A DNA stretch of 64,000 nt. Origin: Dendrocalamus latiflorus (Eukaryota; Streptophyta; Magnoliopsida; Poales; Poaceae). The translations under genes were made by a program, and so were the position numbers. The stretch lies in contig CM029653.1 in NCBI GenBank assembly GCA_017311315.1, positions 40,050,412-40,114,411 on the forward strand. The letters run 5' to 3'. Each line of letters begins with the position of its first letter. Within the stretch, counting starts at the first letter, position 1. Positions 10,357 to 21,814 of the stretch are shown piece by piece. The notes under the pieces were generated by a model. It made no database searches and was not told where the DNA came from. It worked only from the letters and a program-made list of their open reading frames with translations.

Positions 10357-13300
10357 CTAAGTGCTTCCTGCTGTCTCTTCATTGCCGTTAGTATTTCCCT
10401 GCAAAAACAACGAGAGGAACATTTGGAAGTTCGAATCTAACCACTGCAAAAATCTGGAATTGCAAAAGGAGAGAAGAAATTGTTAGTCGCTGGATTTTTG
10501 CTCTTGGTGATAGCAAGATCCTTACTCTCATCGAGAGAATGACACTTGGAGATGGGGCAATTTTCTAGGTTTATTTCTCACACAATGCCATGCCAACCTG
10601 AGGGGTTGGGGATACAAATTTATAGGCTGTTAACCAGCCAAGCATATGCTAAGATGCTAGTCTAAGATGCTGTCCCAGATGCTAGTCAAGATGCTGTCCT
10701 AAAGATGCTTGTCCTAAGATGCTGTCCTAAAGAGATGCTAACAGCCAGTCAAGGATGCTGTTCTTGAAGGGCAGCAAAATCCAACAAAAAGCCAACACAG
10801 AGACTTATCCATCACTCTCCCCCTAAGTCTTGTGTGTCTCCTTGTGAGGAATCTGAGCCATCCCGATCCTGGCGCGAAGCTCCTGGAACTTGATCCGCCC
10901 AAGAGACTTGGTCAGGAAGTCGGCGAGCTGGTCTTGGGTGTTGATGTAGTTGGCCCGGACACTCCCTTCATCCAGACAGCTTCTGATGAAGTGATACCTC
11001 ACCTGGATGTGCTTGCTGCACTCATGGAAGACAGGGTTCTTCGCCAAGGCCAAGGCGGACTTGCTGTCCACCCTGAGCTCCACTGCCTCCGCGTCTCTGC
11101 CAAGGAGATCGCCAAGCAGCCGTGCCAGCCACAGAGCCTGAGTAGAAGCAGTAGTGGCTGTAATGTACTCTGCTTCGCAGCTAGACAAAGCCACTACCTG
11201 CTGCTTGACCGACTGCCAGCTGATCGGACACTTGCCGAGGAAGTACAGCGTCCCGCTGGTGCTCTTGCTCGTGTCGATGTCGCCGGCGTGGTCGCTGTAC
11301 CCGATGAAGTGCGCCGCGCCGGGGCACCTTGGGTAGTGCAAGCCGTAGTTGGAGGTGCCCGCGACGTAGCGGAGGATCCTTTTCACGGCCTGCTGGTGTT
11401 CCGTCGTCGGTCGCTACATGAACCGGCTGACGTAGCCGACGGCGAACGCCAAGTCCGGTCGCGTGTGGACAAGGTAGCGAAGGCTGCCCACAATGCGCCG
11501 GTACTGCGTCGCGTCCACCTCCTCCGCCGTACTCTCACGACTCAGCTTCAGCCTCTCCTCCATAGGAGTGTGGGCTGGGTTGCAGTCGGTGAGACCGCCC
11601 AGCTCCACGATGCGCTTGGCGTAGGCAGTCTGGCGAAGAGAGATGCCGGAGCTGTCCTGGTGGACCTCGATCCCGAGGTAGAAGGAAAGGGGCCCGAGGT
11701 CGCTCATCTGGAAGGTGGCCTTCATCTCCGCCTTGAATGCCTCGATCTCCTCCTCCTTGGTACCGGTGATCACAAGGTCGTCGACGTAGACGCCTATCAG
11801 CAGGTCATTGCCTCCCTTGCCCCGCCGGTAGACCGCGGCCTCGTGAGCGCTCTGCTGGAATCCCATTTGCTTGAGGGTGGAGTCCAGCTTGGCGTTCCAA
11901 GCTCGCGGTGCCTGCCGCAAGCCGTAGAGGGCCTTGCGCAGGCGGAGGACCTTGCTCTCCTTGCCGGGGATGATGAATCCCGGCGGCTGGCGGACGTAGA
12001 CCTCCTCCTTCAAGTCGCCGTTGAGGAAAGCAGACTTGACGTCCATGTGATGGACGCACCAGCCCTCCTGGGCTGCGAGGGCAAGGAGGAGACGCACGGA
12101 CTCCATCCGTGCAACAGGCGCGAAGGCATCGTCGAAGTCGACTCCCTCCTGCTGGACGAAGCCACGTGCCACGAGACGCGCCTTGTGCTTGATCACCTCT
12201 CCAGCCTCGTCTTTCTTGAGCTTGAAGACCCACTTGAGAGAGATGGCGTGGTGGCCGGCTGGAAGATCGGCCAGCTCCCACGTCTTGTTTCGCTCGACGG
12301 CGTCCATCTCCTCCTGCATCGCGGCACGCCATGCCGCGTCTCTCTCCGCCTCGGCGAAGGAACGAGGCTCGCCGTCGTCCTGTGCGAGGTGCAGCTCCGC
12401 CTCGAAGTCGCGCTGCGCCAGTTCAGGGACCGGCTGCTCGCCGAGGAGGTCGTCCACGGTACGGTAGCGCAGAGGCTCGCCGCCGTGGTAGGCGTCGATG
12501 CGATCCTCGTCGTTGGACAGCGGAGTGGCGAACTCCACCGTGCGCTGCTCGTCGTGGGCCGAAGCTGCCGGTGCCGAGCCTGAAGGAGTAGGCGCCGGTG
12601 TAGGAGAGCGAGGCGTGGCCGGCGGTGCTGGCGGTGGACTCGCCGGAGCCTGTGGGCTTGCCGGAGCTGGTGGTGGCGGTGGTGAAGGACTCGCCGGAGG
12701 TGGTGGCGAACGAGGTGGTGGGGTAGGCGAGCTCGGTGAAGACGAGCTATTGGCTCCCCCCACCTCCTCGAAGTGGACGTAGTCGACGACGAAATCGCTG
12801 GTCGTCGGAGTCGAGCCGTCATCCACCATCTTGCCCCACGTCCAGCCTCGCCCTTCGTCGAACACGACGTCACGCGTGATGCGCACACGCCGTGTCGTAG
12901 GGTCGAGGACGCGGTAGGCCTTGGCGCCCTCCGCGTAGCCGATGAAGACTCCTGGCGTGCTCCGGTCGTCGAGCTTGCCGACGTGGTTGAGCTCCTTGAC
13001 GAAGGCCAGGCAGCCGAAGACACGGAAGTGGCTCACCGCGGGCTTGCGCCCGTGCCAGGCCTCGTATGGCGTCTTGCCGTCGAGGGCCTTGGTGGGGGAG
13101 CGGTTAAGCAAGTGAACGGCAGTCATCACCGCCTCACCCCAGTAGAATGCCGGCATCCCTCTCTGCTTGAGGAGGACGCGGGCGGTGGCCACCACCGTCT
13201 GGTTGCGGCGCTCGACGACGCCGTTCTGTTGCGGGGTGTACGGCGCGGAGAAGTGACGATGGATCCCCTCGTTGGCGCAGTACGCCGCGAACTCGGCCGC

Positions 13301-16300
13301 CGTGAACTCACCGCCGTTGTCCGTGCGTAGGACCCGAAGCTTGCGGCCGCACTCCGCCTCCGCAGCAGCTTGAAGGCGCTTGATGGCGTCCGCCGCGGCT
13401 GCCTTGACGTCGAGCAGGACAGCCCACATGTAGCGGGACACGTCGTCGACGAGGAGGAGGAAGTAGCGCCGGCCTCCAGGTGTAGCCGGTGTCACGGGGC
13501 CACAGAGGTCACCGTGTACGAGCTCCAGCTTCTCCTTGGCGCGGAAGCTCGCCTGGCGAGGGAAGGGGAGCCGCCGCAGCTTGGTGAGGACGCAGGTGTC
13601 GCAGAACTGCTCCACGTGGTCGACGTGCGGCATGCCTCGCACCATCTCCTTGCTGCCGAGCTGTCTCAGGGCCTCAAAGTTGAGGTGCCCAAAGCGCTCG
13701 TGCCACCTCCAAGCGTCGTCGTCGCGGCGGGCTGCAAGACAAAGAGGTTGCGCCACCTGCGCGTGAAGGACGTAGAGGCGGTTGCTCCTGTTGACCTTGA
13801 CGAGGAGCCGGCGGCGATGATCCCAGATGCGCAGCACCCCGTGCTCGATCTCCACGCGCGATCCGTTCTCATCCAGCTGTCCCAAGCTGATGATGGAGTT
13901 CCTCAACGCGGGGATGTAGTAGACACCGGTGAGCAGCCGGTGCTCGCCAGTCTTGGCGACGAAGACGACAAATCCGACGCCCTTGATCTCCACGGCGGAG
14001 GCGTCGCCGAACTTGACGGTGCCTCGAACGCCTGAGTCGAGCTCGGAGAAGAACTCCCGCCGCCCGGTCATGTGGTGGGTGGCGCCGGTGTCGAGGCACC
14101 ACCCGTCGGTCTTGTCGTTGCCGGAACTGTCGCCGAGGAGGGCGTGTGCTTTTGGCTCGTCAAGGTGGAGGAGAGCCGCTGCGGCCGGTGCCGCTGGAGG
14201 TAGTTCGATGCTCGCATGAGCAATGAACAGAGCCGGCTGCTCCTCCTCCTCCGCCTGCGCGACGTGGGCCTGGCCGCGTCGTGGCTGTCGACAATCCTTG
14301 GCCCAATGACCAGGCTTGCCGCAGTTGTGGCAAGAGTCGTCTCGTGCCGGCTTTTGCTTGCCAGCGGCGCCGCCCTGGGCGCCTCCACGGTCATCACCCT
14401 CGGCACGTCCTCGCGCCCCTGCCTGGGCGTCTTTGCGCGGCTTGCCGCGCTTGCCACGCTTGCGGCCGCCTGTCGTGGAAGAAGGCTCCCCCTTCTTCCT
14501 GTCACCTTGGCCGGCAGCCCACTGCTCCCGAGTGAGGAGGAGCTTCCCGCCAATGGTGACGGGTCCCGAGAGACGCTGTGGCTCATCGCTGTCAACGACC
14601 TTGAGGCGACCCAACGCCTCCTCGATCGTCATCGTGGAGAGGTCCAGCAGAGACTCGATCGAGCGAGCCATCTGCTTGTACTTCTCGGGGACGCAGCGGA
14701 AGAGCTTCTCCACAGCTCTCTCCTCGCCGTAGGTGTCGTCGCCGAACTGCACCATCTTCTGCAACAGAGTGTTGAGACGGAGAGCAAAGTCATCAACGTC
14801 CTCACCTGGCTTGAAGGCCAGGTTCTCCCACTCCTTGCGTAGTATCTGCAATGTAGACTTGCGGGCGCGGTCGTTGCCGATGCGTGCTGCAGCGATGGCG
14901 TCCCAAGCCTCTTTGGCAGTCCGCTTGTTGGTAAGCGAGAACTGCATCTCGGGCGGGACTGCAGCGATGAGAGCATCCAGCGCCCGTCGATCCTGGTCGT
15001 AGTCGACGTCGCCGTACCGGACTGCATCCCACATATGCCGCACCTGGAGCTTTACCCTCATCACCGCAGCCCACTCGACGTAGTTGGTCTTGGTGAGGGT
15101 AGGCCACCCGCCACCGGGGCCGACGTCCCTGACGACAGCCTGGTACTCGTGGTGACCACGGTACCGAACCGGGGAGAGAGAGCCGCGTCGCCTGTGAAGG
15201 CCGCGCTCTCCGTCGACCCGTACGCCGCCGCCGTGCGTGCCTCCTCCAGGAGCGCCGCCGGCGCGTCCGCGCCTGTCTGGGCTGCCGCCGCGCTCGTGGG
15301 CGTGCGCGGCTGCCCACTGCGCCGCTCGCCCTTTTCGCCGCCGCAGCGGCCTGTGCCGCCGCTCGCTCGCGTTCCTCTGCCACAGCAAGTTCGGCTTCCT
15401 GCCGCCGCCGCGTGCTCGAGGCGACCGAGCGCTGAGACTGTCCTGCGGACATGGCGCGCCACCGGGGGACTGCTACGTGGAGAGAGAGCTGCCCCTGATG
15501 AGCTGCTGCTCGTCTGAACAGGGGGGAGGAGTGAGCAGAGGCAGCCGGAGCTGCTGCTGCTAGTTGGGGCTGCTGCGAGGCTGGAAGCGACGCTGGAGAA
15601 GGGATTGAACAGGAGATGCTCAGGCTACAGGATAGTACGGCTCTGATACCACTTGTTAGTCGCTGGATTCTTGCTCTTGGTGATAGCAAGATCCTTACTC
15701 TCATCGAGAGGATGACACTTGGAGATGGGGCAATTTTCTAGGTTTATTTCTCACACAATGCCATGCCAACCTGAGGGATTGGGGATACAAATTTATAGGC
15801 TGTTAACCAGCTAAGCATATGCTAAGATGCTAGTCTAAGATGCTGTCCTAGATGCTAGTCAAGATGTTGTCCTAAGATGCTTGTCCTAAGATGCTGTCCT
15901 AAAGATGCTTGTGCTAAGATGCTGTCCTAAAGAGATGCTAACAGTCAGTCAAGGATGCTGTCCTTGAAGGGCAGCAAAAGCCAACAAAAAGCCAACACAG
16001 AGACTTATCCATTAGAAATCAGCCAACTATCCAGTTTATATGGAATATGGGAATATGGATACTCACAGCATTTGACGGTTGGTCCTTGATTGAGTACATA
16101 TCCTTGAGCATTTTGTCTAAGGAATCCTTAGCTAACTGGAGCTTCACTTCTTTCTCTCCCGATTCTAACGAATCATTAGCTGATTCTGTACCGTTCTGAA
16201 GCTGCAGGGAAGATGATGATTTATTACACCGATTAGGTCTTTTATCCAAGATACCGTCATTGCACTCCTAAACTGCTGAAATAGAATTCCTAACAGAAAG

Positions 16301-17250
16301 CTCCATCAACCAATCAATGACCTCTTCTCTCACATATAAAAGGATAATGAGCATCTCACATATCAAGTTAGTTCCAGCAAAATTGCAGGAGACTCATAAA
16401 AAAGCACAGGATAACATTTGTATTAACTACCTTTGTGCTGGCAATAGCTGACTGCTCTGATGCGTCTAGATTTTGATTCAAATGGCATTCCGCCGTTTCC
16501 AAATTTGGCACGGATGCCAACAAAAACAATTCATTGCACTAAAATGAGAAGCAAATCCTACAGATTACAATAAGCACATTTTATGTTGCCACAAACACTA
16601 AAGAAAAGGTAAAACTATGAACATGTCAACTAATAATGGAGTACTAGACAGCTAAACTTTCAGAATAATAGATGATGAGTATATATTGGACCAATTACAT
16701 AAGCAAAAAAAAAAAAAAAGATAGCCTGCCCCTTGTTGTTGTTACCTGATCCTTTGAAGTGTCTTCTCGCCACTCGGGCTGAAACTTCTGCAGAAGCAAT
16801 GTGAGCAACCTCTGCAGCTCAGGCAACACCTCCTCGGGGAAAATCTTTGGAATTTCCTCCTTTTCGATGTTTTCATGGACACATCTGCGAATCAGTATCC
16901 TCAGGCACACCAACAGCTGCAAGGAAGAATTATAAGTAAGCACAGAGCTGGGAATTCGGAACACCGCCGCAGCTAGCGCGAACAACGGCGCGGAAAGAGA
17001 AGGTAAAGATTAGCTCGTAGCGGGCGGCGTCGGGGGTTGTAAGGGTACGGACGGGGTCGAGCTCGGCGTCGGAGGGGAGCTGGAGGATGTCGCGGACGAC
17101 GGTGCGGTCGGCGGCGTCGAGGCCGGTGCGGCGGGTGCGCCAGAGCGCCTGCAGGATGTACTCCACCGACTCCTTGGACCGCGCGCGCGCCAGCAGAGGG
17201 AGATGCCCGTGCCCCCACAGCGCCGCCTCCCCGCGCTGCCGCTCCTCCAT
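10357..17250 (-). CDS. COMM domain-containing protein, COMMD9-like (5 exons)
   Basis: Assembled as complement(10357..10398, 16067..16201, 16431..16538, 16746..16916, 17053..17250). Every intron is GT/AG, all junctions fall at phase 0, and the product is 217 aa, close to the ~200 aa usual for COMMD9. Residues 67-123 (IFPEEVLPELQRLLTLLLQK, then EWREDTSKDQ) resemble the helical N-terminal domain. Residues 160-204 (EVKLQLAKDSLDKMLKDMY, SIKDQ) match the end of a COMM domain, a protein-interaction fold that builds the Commander complex acting in endosomal recycling in animals; the role in plants is inferred from that. The short last exon ends ETAGST-stop. The start at 17250 is the first in-frame ATG that fits; an upstream ATG at 17379 is possible. 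A copia element fills most of intron 4. Exon 3 is the least certain exon. Confidence 0.8.
10481..10814 (-). repeat. 3' LTR of the COMM-intron copia
   Basis: 334 bp. It contains a run of imperfect AAGATGCTGTCCTA / AAGATGCTTGTCCTA direct repeats (about 10650-10740). It has one 27-bp block fewer than its partner. Confidence 0.93.
10823..15452 (-). pseudogene. copia gag-pol polyprotein with one nonsense codon and an N-terminal frameshift
   Basis: The main frame (15388-11414, 1324 codons) contains, in order: gag; a CCHC knuckle (CHNCGKPGHWAKDC); protease (WCLDTGATHHMTG); the GAG-pre-integrase motif (WHERFGHLNF); integrase (HGDLCGPVTP, RTDNGGEF, NGVVERRNQTV); and RT (FLNGDLKEEVYV, YVDDLVITG). It stops at a TAG (11416-11414) and continues in the same frame through RNase H (KCPISWQSVKQQVVALSSCE, DQLADFLTKSLG) to 10823. 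The TAG alone separates the two halves. The likely start ATG (15452) is in a different frame from the main ORF, so an indel lies between about 15300 and 15390. The long plus-strand ORFs here are antisense shadows. Confidence 0.88.
15654..16014 (-). repeat. 5' LTR of the COMM-intron copia
   Basis: 361 bp, starting next to the Met-tRNA-type primer site. It carries an extra 27-bp unit of the GATGCTTGT-CTAAGATGCTGT repeat compared with the other LTR. The terminal CA has changed to TA. Confidence 0.93.
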
Positions 17251-18318
17251 CAGCAGCCGGATTCTGCCGCCGAGGGTGAAACAGGTTACAAGTTCAACCG
17301 CCTCGCCGCCGACTGGCCGTCCGAGTCTCAGAGCGGATTCTGGACAGCCGGTTGAGGCAGGCTTGAGTGGAAAAAGCAATGCAATTGGTGCTGGGCTGGA
17401 ACTAGTATATGGGCCGTGAGTGCTAAGCTCGGAGATCGGCCCACGAATAGGAGGGGCAGGCTGTAATTGGCCCAGGAATGTTCGCTTTCTTCTCGAAAAG
17501 AAGTTTGCATCAGCTTTGTTCCGGCGAGTTTTAGGTTGTTTTTTTTACCGTGATTTATAACTTTTAGTTTAACTTTTAAATTCTAACTGTTTGCAAAAAA
17601 GCGTACGGAGAGAGACTTATATATGATTTTAGCTGATATAGATGAATTTAGTACAGTGTCTACTACAATCAACTTATAGATCCTACCTAAAAAGAGACAT
17701 CGTTTAAAAACTAATTACTATTTTATAAATTAAAAGTCATACGTATAAAGCCAAAAAAGCCAGTACTTTGCACAAGTTTCTGTCCCGGAACCAATTATTA
17801 GTGCGGTGGAGTCGTGAGAGTACGATTCGGTCCACTAAAATACAAATTCTGATGTGATGTACACATTTCCGTACATACAATTGTGCCTACGTGGGAAAGC
17901 GCGTACCACAATTAAAAATATCTTCTTTTGAATGAATGTATCTATACTATACACCAGTTGAAATGATTGGCAAAAAATGTTTAATCGAATAAAAGTTCAG
18001 AACAACGGTTAATGACAGACAAATACAGTGACAATTTCGAAGCTCTGGCTTCCAACGGATGCCGATAAAAAAAAAGAACTCTCATAAACATTTCTTAAAA
18101 ATATGGGGGGGGGGGGGGGCGGAATCAGTGATCTCAATGGATCCAACGGTCAGGATTCAATTGAAGCATCATCAGCTATGGCCTGTAGCTGACGAGGCAG
18201 CCACAGCCAGGCAGCCAAGTAACCCAAGTTCTTCCGGCCCGGCAGTAGTAATCGTTTAAATACACGTTGACGTCGTTGTGTACTGCCTCAACGTTGTTGT
18301 TCACGATATTCATGCCGT
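17251..18318. other. 5' flank of the COMM gene and AT-rich intergenic DNA
   Basis: 17251-17400 is GC-rich and holds the 5' UTR/promoter region of the COMM gene, with no clear TATA box. 17530-17760 contains AT-rich text with TTTATAACTTTTAGTTTAAC and GTTTAAAAACTAATTA words that look like an old MITE, but no termini could be paired. Nothing else is recognised. Confidence 0.4.
18105..18119 (+). repeat. Homopolymer of 15 G
   Basis: An uninterrupted G run follows an A-rich segment. Such tracts are prone to sequencing and assembly length errors. Confidence 0.9.
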
Positions 18319-18612
18319 TCACCGGTTCACGTACATCTGCACGATGCGGTCCGATTGCTCAGGCAGCTCGACGATCACCGCCGGTGCCCTGCCGTTCCTT
18401 CCGCTTGAACTGCCGGTGAGCTTCTGGATGCTTCTCGTGGCGTCGATGGCTTCGCGGTAGCAGCACGAGCGGCGCTGGCCGGTATAGTGGGCGGCTTCCT
18501 CGTGCCAGTCAATAACCTTGCCGGCGATAGCGTTGGCCTCGGCGACCATAGCTTGGACCTCGGCCAACTTTTCTTGGATGCGCGTTAGGTTATTCTTAGT
18601 GGAGAGTTTCAT
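18319..18612 (-). CDS. Hypothetical 97-aa coiled-coil-like ORF
   Basis: An open frame on the minus strand starts with MKLSTKNNLTRIQEKLAEVQ. A helix-forming N-terminal half with heptad-like spacing is followed by a basic segment and a serine/glycine linker (KLTGSSSGRNGRAP). I do not recognise a family. Codon use is GC-rich like real grass exons, which favours a coding origin. A MITE starts directly upstream of the ATG, and a second minus-strand exon-like frame lies beyond it (18999-18880), so this may be one half of a MITE-disrupted gene. Confidence 0.35.
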   Translation of the reverse strand: MKLSTKNNLTRIQEKLAEVQAMVAEANAIAGKVIDWHEEAAHYTGQRRSCCYREAIDATRSIQKLTGSSSGRNGRAPAVIVELPEQSDRIVQMYVNR

Positions 18613-18879
18613 GACGTTGTTTTCAAGACCATCATATCATGTAAAATGAAATAAAACATGAATGAAACATCCATCCTCAATGCATAGTTTCATTCTATTG
18701 TTTCATAGATATTTAATTTCATGACTCATATAGAGTTAGTAATCGTGCCAAGAGAGTTTCATCTAGATGAAACTCACTTCTTCTCTATCTTCTTAAAAAT
18801 ATTGCCATATCATCAAAAATACCTATGTGGCAGCCTATTAAATGCAGATGAAACTTCCACTGAGACTGGCCTTAGCCGC
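18613..18879. mobile_element. MITE of the same TTTCAT family as 1-199
   Basis: The right end CCACTGAGACTGGCCTTA mirrors the GGCCAGTCTCAGTGG end of the element at the window start. The interior again carries TTTCAT/ATGAAA words. The left end near AAGACCATCATAT (18627) is decayed, so the left boundary is approximate. Confidence 0.6.
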
Positions 18880-18999
18880 TCACCGGCCGATCTCCTGCAT
18901 CATCTTTTCCATCTCGTCATGGCTCTCTGCAAGTGTCGCCTCGAGGTCCTGAAAGATGCGAGCGTATGCTCCCATCCCAACGCCATGTCCGAGGCTGAA
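18880..18999 (-). CDS. Exon-like small ORF, hypothetical
   Basis: The minus strand reads through 39 codons after a possible acceptor (TTTCAG) at about 19000 and ends in TGA next to the MITE. The C-terminal half contains ARIFQDLEATLAESHDEM, again helix-forming and acidic. No family recognised and no upstream exon found. It is probably related to the frame at 18319-18612, either as part of one disrupted gene or a diverged neighbour. Confidence 0.25.
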   Translation of the reverse strand, partial: FSLGHGVGMGAYARIFQDLEATLAESHDEMEKMMQEIGR

Positions 19000-19015
19000 C
19001 TGAAACAATACTGAA

Positions 19016-21190
19016 TTTCAAAATAAATTTAAATTTGCTTTTAAATTTGATTTCATTTGGTTCTTTCTCCTTTTCTTCTTAAATCACCACCATTCAAACC
19101 TCTCCCTCCCACCCGCCCCTGCTTCTGCTCTTCTTCCTCTGTGCACAGCACGGCGAGTAGACTCTGTTCATCAACCAAAAATATTGCCGCTGCTCCTTCT
19201 CGTTTCTTCCCGCCTCTGCCACGCCTCTGCCACATGCCCTCGATCGTACGCCTCGTCAACCCCGTCCCCTACACCCCTTATTTATCCCTTGATTCACGAC
19301 GTAGCTTCTGGGCCAAACTTGGCCGCCACCTTTGCTCTCTCCTGTCTCACGGCCGACCATCCCCACGTCGCAATTCTTGACACTATGAGGTCCCTTGCTG
19401 CCAACACAAGCCATCGCACCTTGCTCCTTAAATACCACAGCGCACACTTGGCCAACCGCCATGGCTGCCTGGCCCCACCGCCCCACTGCTCCACCTCTGC
19501 ATTCTCACCGCCGACCTGACAAACCTTGCTATCTTTTGACCACCGCCTTGCATTGCCCAAGGAGCACTCTGCATGAGGTGCCACTCATCGTGCCGACCTT
19601 GTACCACTTTTGAGCCGTGCCGCACCCTCTCGTGCCTTCTCGACCCCTGTCGCCGCCGCCATCCATTTCGCTCTCTCTACTCTAATCCTCTCACAACTGA
19701 CCTGACACATCTCTAACCACTTTTGACTGCCGCAATGCCGCACCCAAGGCAGCCTGTACCCCTCTGCCAATCACGCCGTGCCCTCCCGCACCTTCCCGAC
19801 CTTTGCTTTGCGCCGCAAACCGCCTTAGCTCTGCCCCTATGCCGAACCACCATGGGATGGCTATAAAGGCCCGAGACCCCCTCCAGATATCGCACATGCA
19901 TCTAGCGAGCCACCAGCACACCCCAATTGAACTTTCAACTAGAGCCTCGCCGACGACCACGTAAAGACCTCAAAGTAAGCCAAGTTTCGATTCTATTTAT
20001 TCAATCAATTACATTTCGATTGCTTTTGCCTGTAGCACCTTCATGCTCTCAGGAACACCACTGAACCACTGCCTTAGCCCCTCGAGCCTCTTACCGTGTT
20101 GGCGACTAGTGCTGCCGGCCGACCTTGAGACTTCACCGTGGACAGGTCAGCTCAGCCATCCTCGACCCAAGCCACCACTTCCCTGATTTTCCCCTAACCC
20201 CATAGGTGCCCAAATCCTAACGCTATTATCCTCTTAACCTGCCGTTAAGCCCTGTGCCATTCAAATATCCCAAAGGGAGGAGACCCTGTTGCCAGCGAAT
20301 GCTAACTCACTAGCTGCCGTTGAGCCCCAAAATGGAAACCCCCAGACACCAGGAACCCACTCATGGTCGTCGATTGATGTTTCGACCATGGATTCTCCAG
20401 CCGCTCCCCTGCTTGAACTCTCTGACTACTCCGCCGCTTGAAGTCTCCGATTGCTCCGCCGCTTGAAGTCTCTGACCACCTTGTAGTCGAGAGAAACTTC
20501 AACTGCGCTGCTTCGAGTCCTGAGCAACACCACTTGGATGTCGTTCGATGCTTTTAAGTCACTCGTACGCCATCCAATGTTTTACAAGGATCAACCATCT
20601 CACACTCGAGTGTTTTATGCACTCAACACACACGACCCTAGCCTAACCCTAAACCACTTCCTTTGCATGTCCCATGCCGTGGTTTGGTGTAGGCCTCAAT
20701 CCAGTATTTGGCATTTTCTTGCAATGCCCTTGAGAAAGCTTCCAGGAAGCTTCCCTTAACTCCGTCTTCATCTTGTCATGCAAGCCACCATACATGTCAT
20801 GTTCCGATTCCCACGGGACCGCACTTTACTTGAACCAACAAAACCAGCTTGATGCAACCCGTTGTTCGAACCTTCTTTCAACTGCATTCCTTGACTTTGC
20901 CATGCACCATGCTTGAGCCAAACCATCCCACATGACCACTTGACTGCTTGGATGTCGATCCACCCTGACATAGTTTCGGTCACTCGTCATTGACCATAGT
21001 TATCTCCAAGCATTCCTGCATATCTAAAGACCAAGAAATCATTTTCGGCCACAAGTCATTCACAACTTGACCCACGTTAGCATAAACATGCAACACGAAA
21101 CACATTGCAATCGTGATAGGATTTCTAAGATTATCCCATAATCAAATCTCCCACAATACCCAATTTTTAGAACCTACTACCTTCAGTCGG
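19016..21190. other. C/T-rich LTR-like sequence with a TATA box; no gene
   Basis: The region is pyrimidine-rich with many CCACC/GCCAC words. It contains GGCTATAAAGGCCCGAG at about 19859-19875, a TATA motif in the setting typical of a plant gypsy LTR promoter. I could not pair LTR ends, a primer site or a target duplication. The open frames on both strands lack domain motifs. Most likely an LTR-retrotransposon fragment. Confidence 0.35.
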
Positions 21191-21208
21191 TATGATCGCT
21201 AGGGGTGG

Positions 21209-21365
21209 AAACGAGCCGAGCTGAGCCGGCTCGAGCTAGGCTCAGTCGAGCTCACCTGGAGCTGTGACTTGGTTCAGCTCGGCTTGTTTAGGAAACAAGC
21301 TAGAAGCCTAACTCAACTTAGCTCATTTTTTTTGGCTCGAGCTAGCTTGAATAGGCTCGTGAGCC
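21209..21365. mobile_element. hAT-like MITE fragment (GAGCCGAGC family)
   Basis: Begins AGGGGTGGAAACGAGCCGAGC followed by alternating GGCTCGAGCT/AGCTCG words, as in the common grass non-autonomous hAT group with that terminus. The complementary end (TTTCCACCCCT) is absent, so it is truncated near the GGCTCGTGAGCC at 21354-21365. Confidence 0.5.
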
Positions 21366-21751
21366 AACAACAACAAGAATCGGCGGCGGCCATCATCGTG
21401 CGACAGGAGTTGTTGGTGGTGGTCATGGCACACGGAGGTGGCGATTACACATGAGGCCCTACTGCCGCTTGCTCCTGTTTGGCAAACTTTTAGTTCATTT
21501 GCTGCAAAAACTAATTGATTTGTGCTTCTGTTAGATGTCATTTGTTAGTCCAGCTGTGGTCTCAACTCAAATTCATAATCAAGCATGTAAAAGCCACATT
21601 GATTTAACTTCTCTCTTGTCAAATTAAGTGATTGGCTTGAGATAACATGTCTTGATAGTGCTGTTGTTTTGGAGGTGTAAGTGAAGATTGGGCAAGAGGT
21701 CCCTAAGTTAGCTAATTATTAGAAAAATGTGTTGGGTCATGCATACATTAA

Positions 21752-21753
<2 letters not shown>

Positions 21754-21812
<59 letters not shown>
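21754..21812. repeat. (AT)n microsatellite, about 29 units
   Basis: Pure TA dinucleotide run of about 59 bp without interruption. Confidence 0.98.

Positions 21813-21814
<2 letters not shown>

Larger units (their letters stand above)
10481..16014 (-). mobile_element. Full-length Ty1/copia retrotransposon inside intron 4 of the COMM gene
   Basis: LTRs at 10481-10814 (334 bp) and 15654-16014 (361 bp) begin TGTTAGTCGCTGG and end ATCA/ATTA. The target duplication is exact: GAAAT at 10476-10480 and 16015-16019. On the minus strand the primer site TGGTATCAGAG follows the right LTR (about 15651-15641) and the purine tract CTTAGGGGGAGAG precedes the left LTR (10827-10815). The LTRs differ by about ten substitutions plus a 27-bp tandem copy-number change, so the insertion is not very recent. 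It lies in the same orientation as its host gene. Confidence 0.95.

Noticed and set aside
10832..12583. 583-codon plus-strand frame
   Set aside because: Exact antisense of copia RNase H/RT. High GC removes stop codons. No domain.
12773..15563. Further long plus-strand frames across the same copia
   Set aside because: Antisense or frame-shifted shadows of gag-pol, whose minus frame carries all catalytic motifs.
19859..19875. TATA motif considered as a host gene promoter
   Set aside because: No downstream gene on the plus strand. The setting resembles an LTR promoter.
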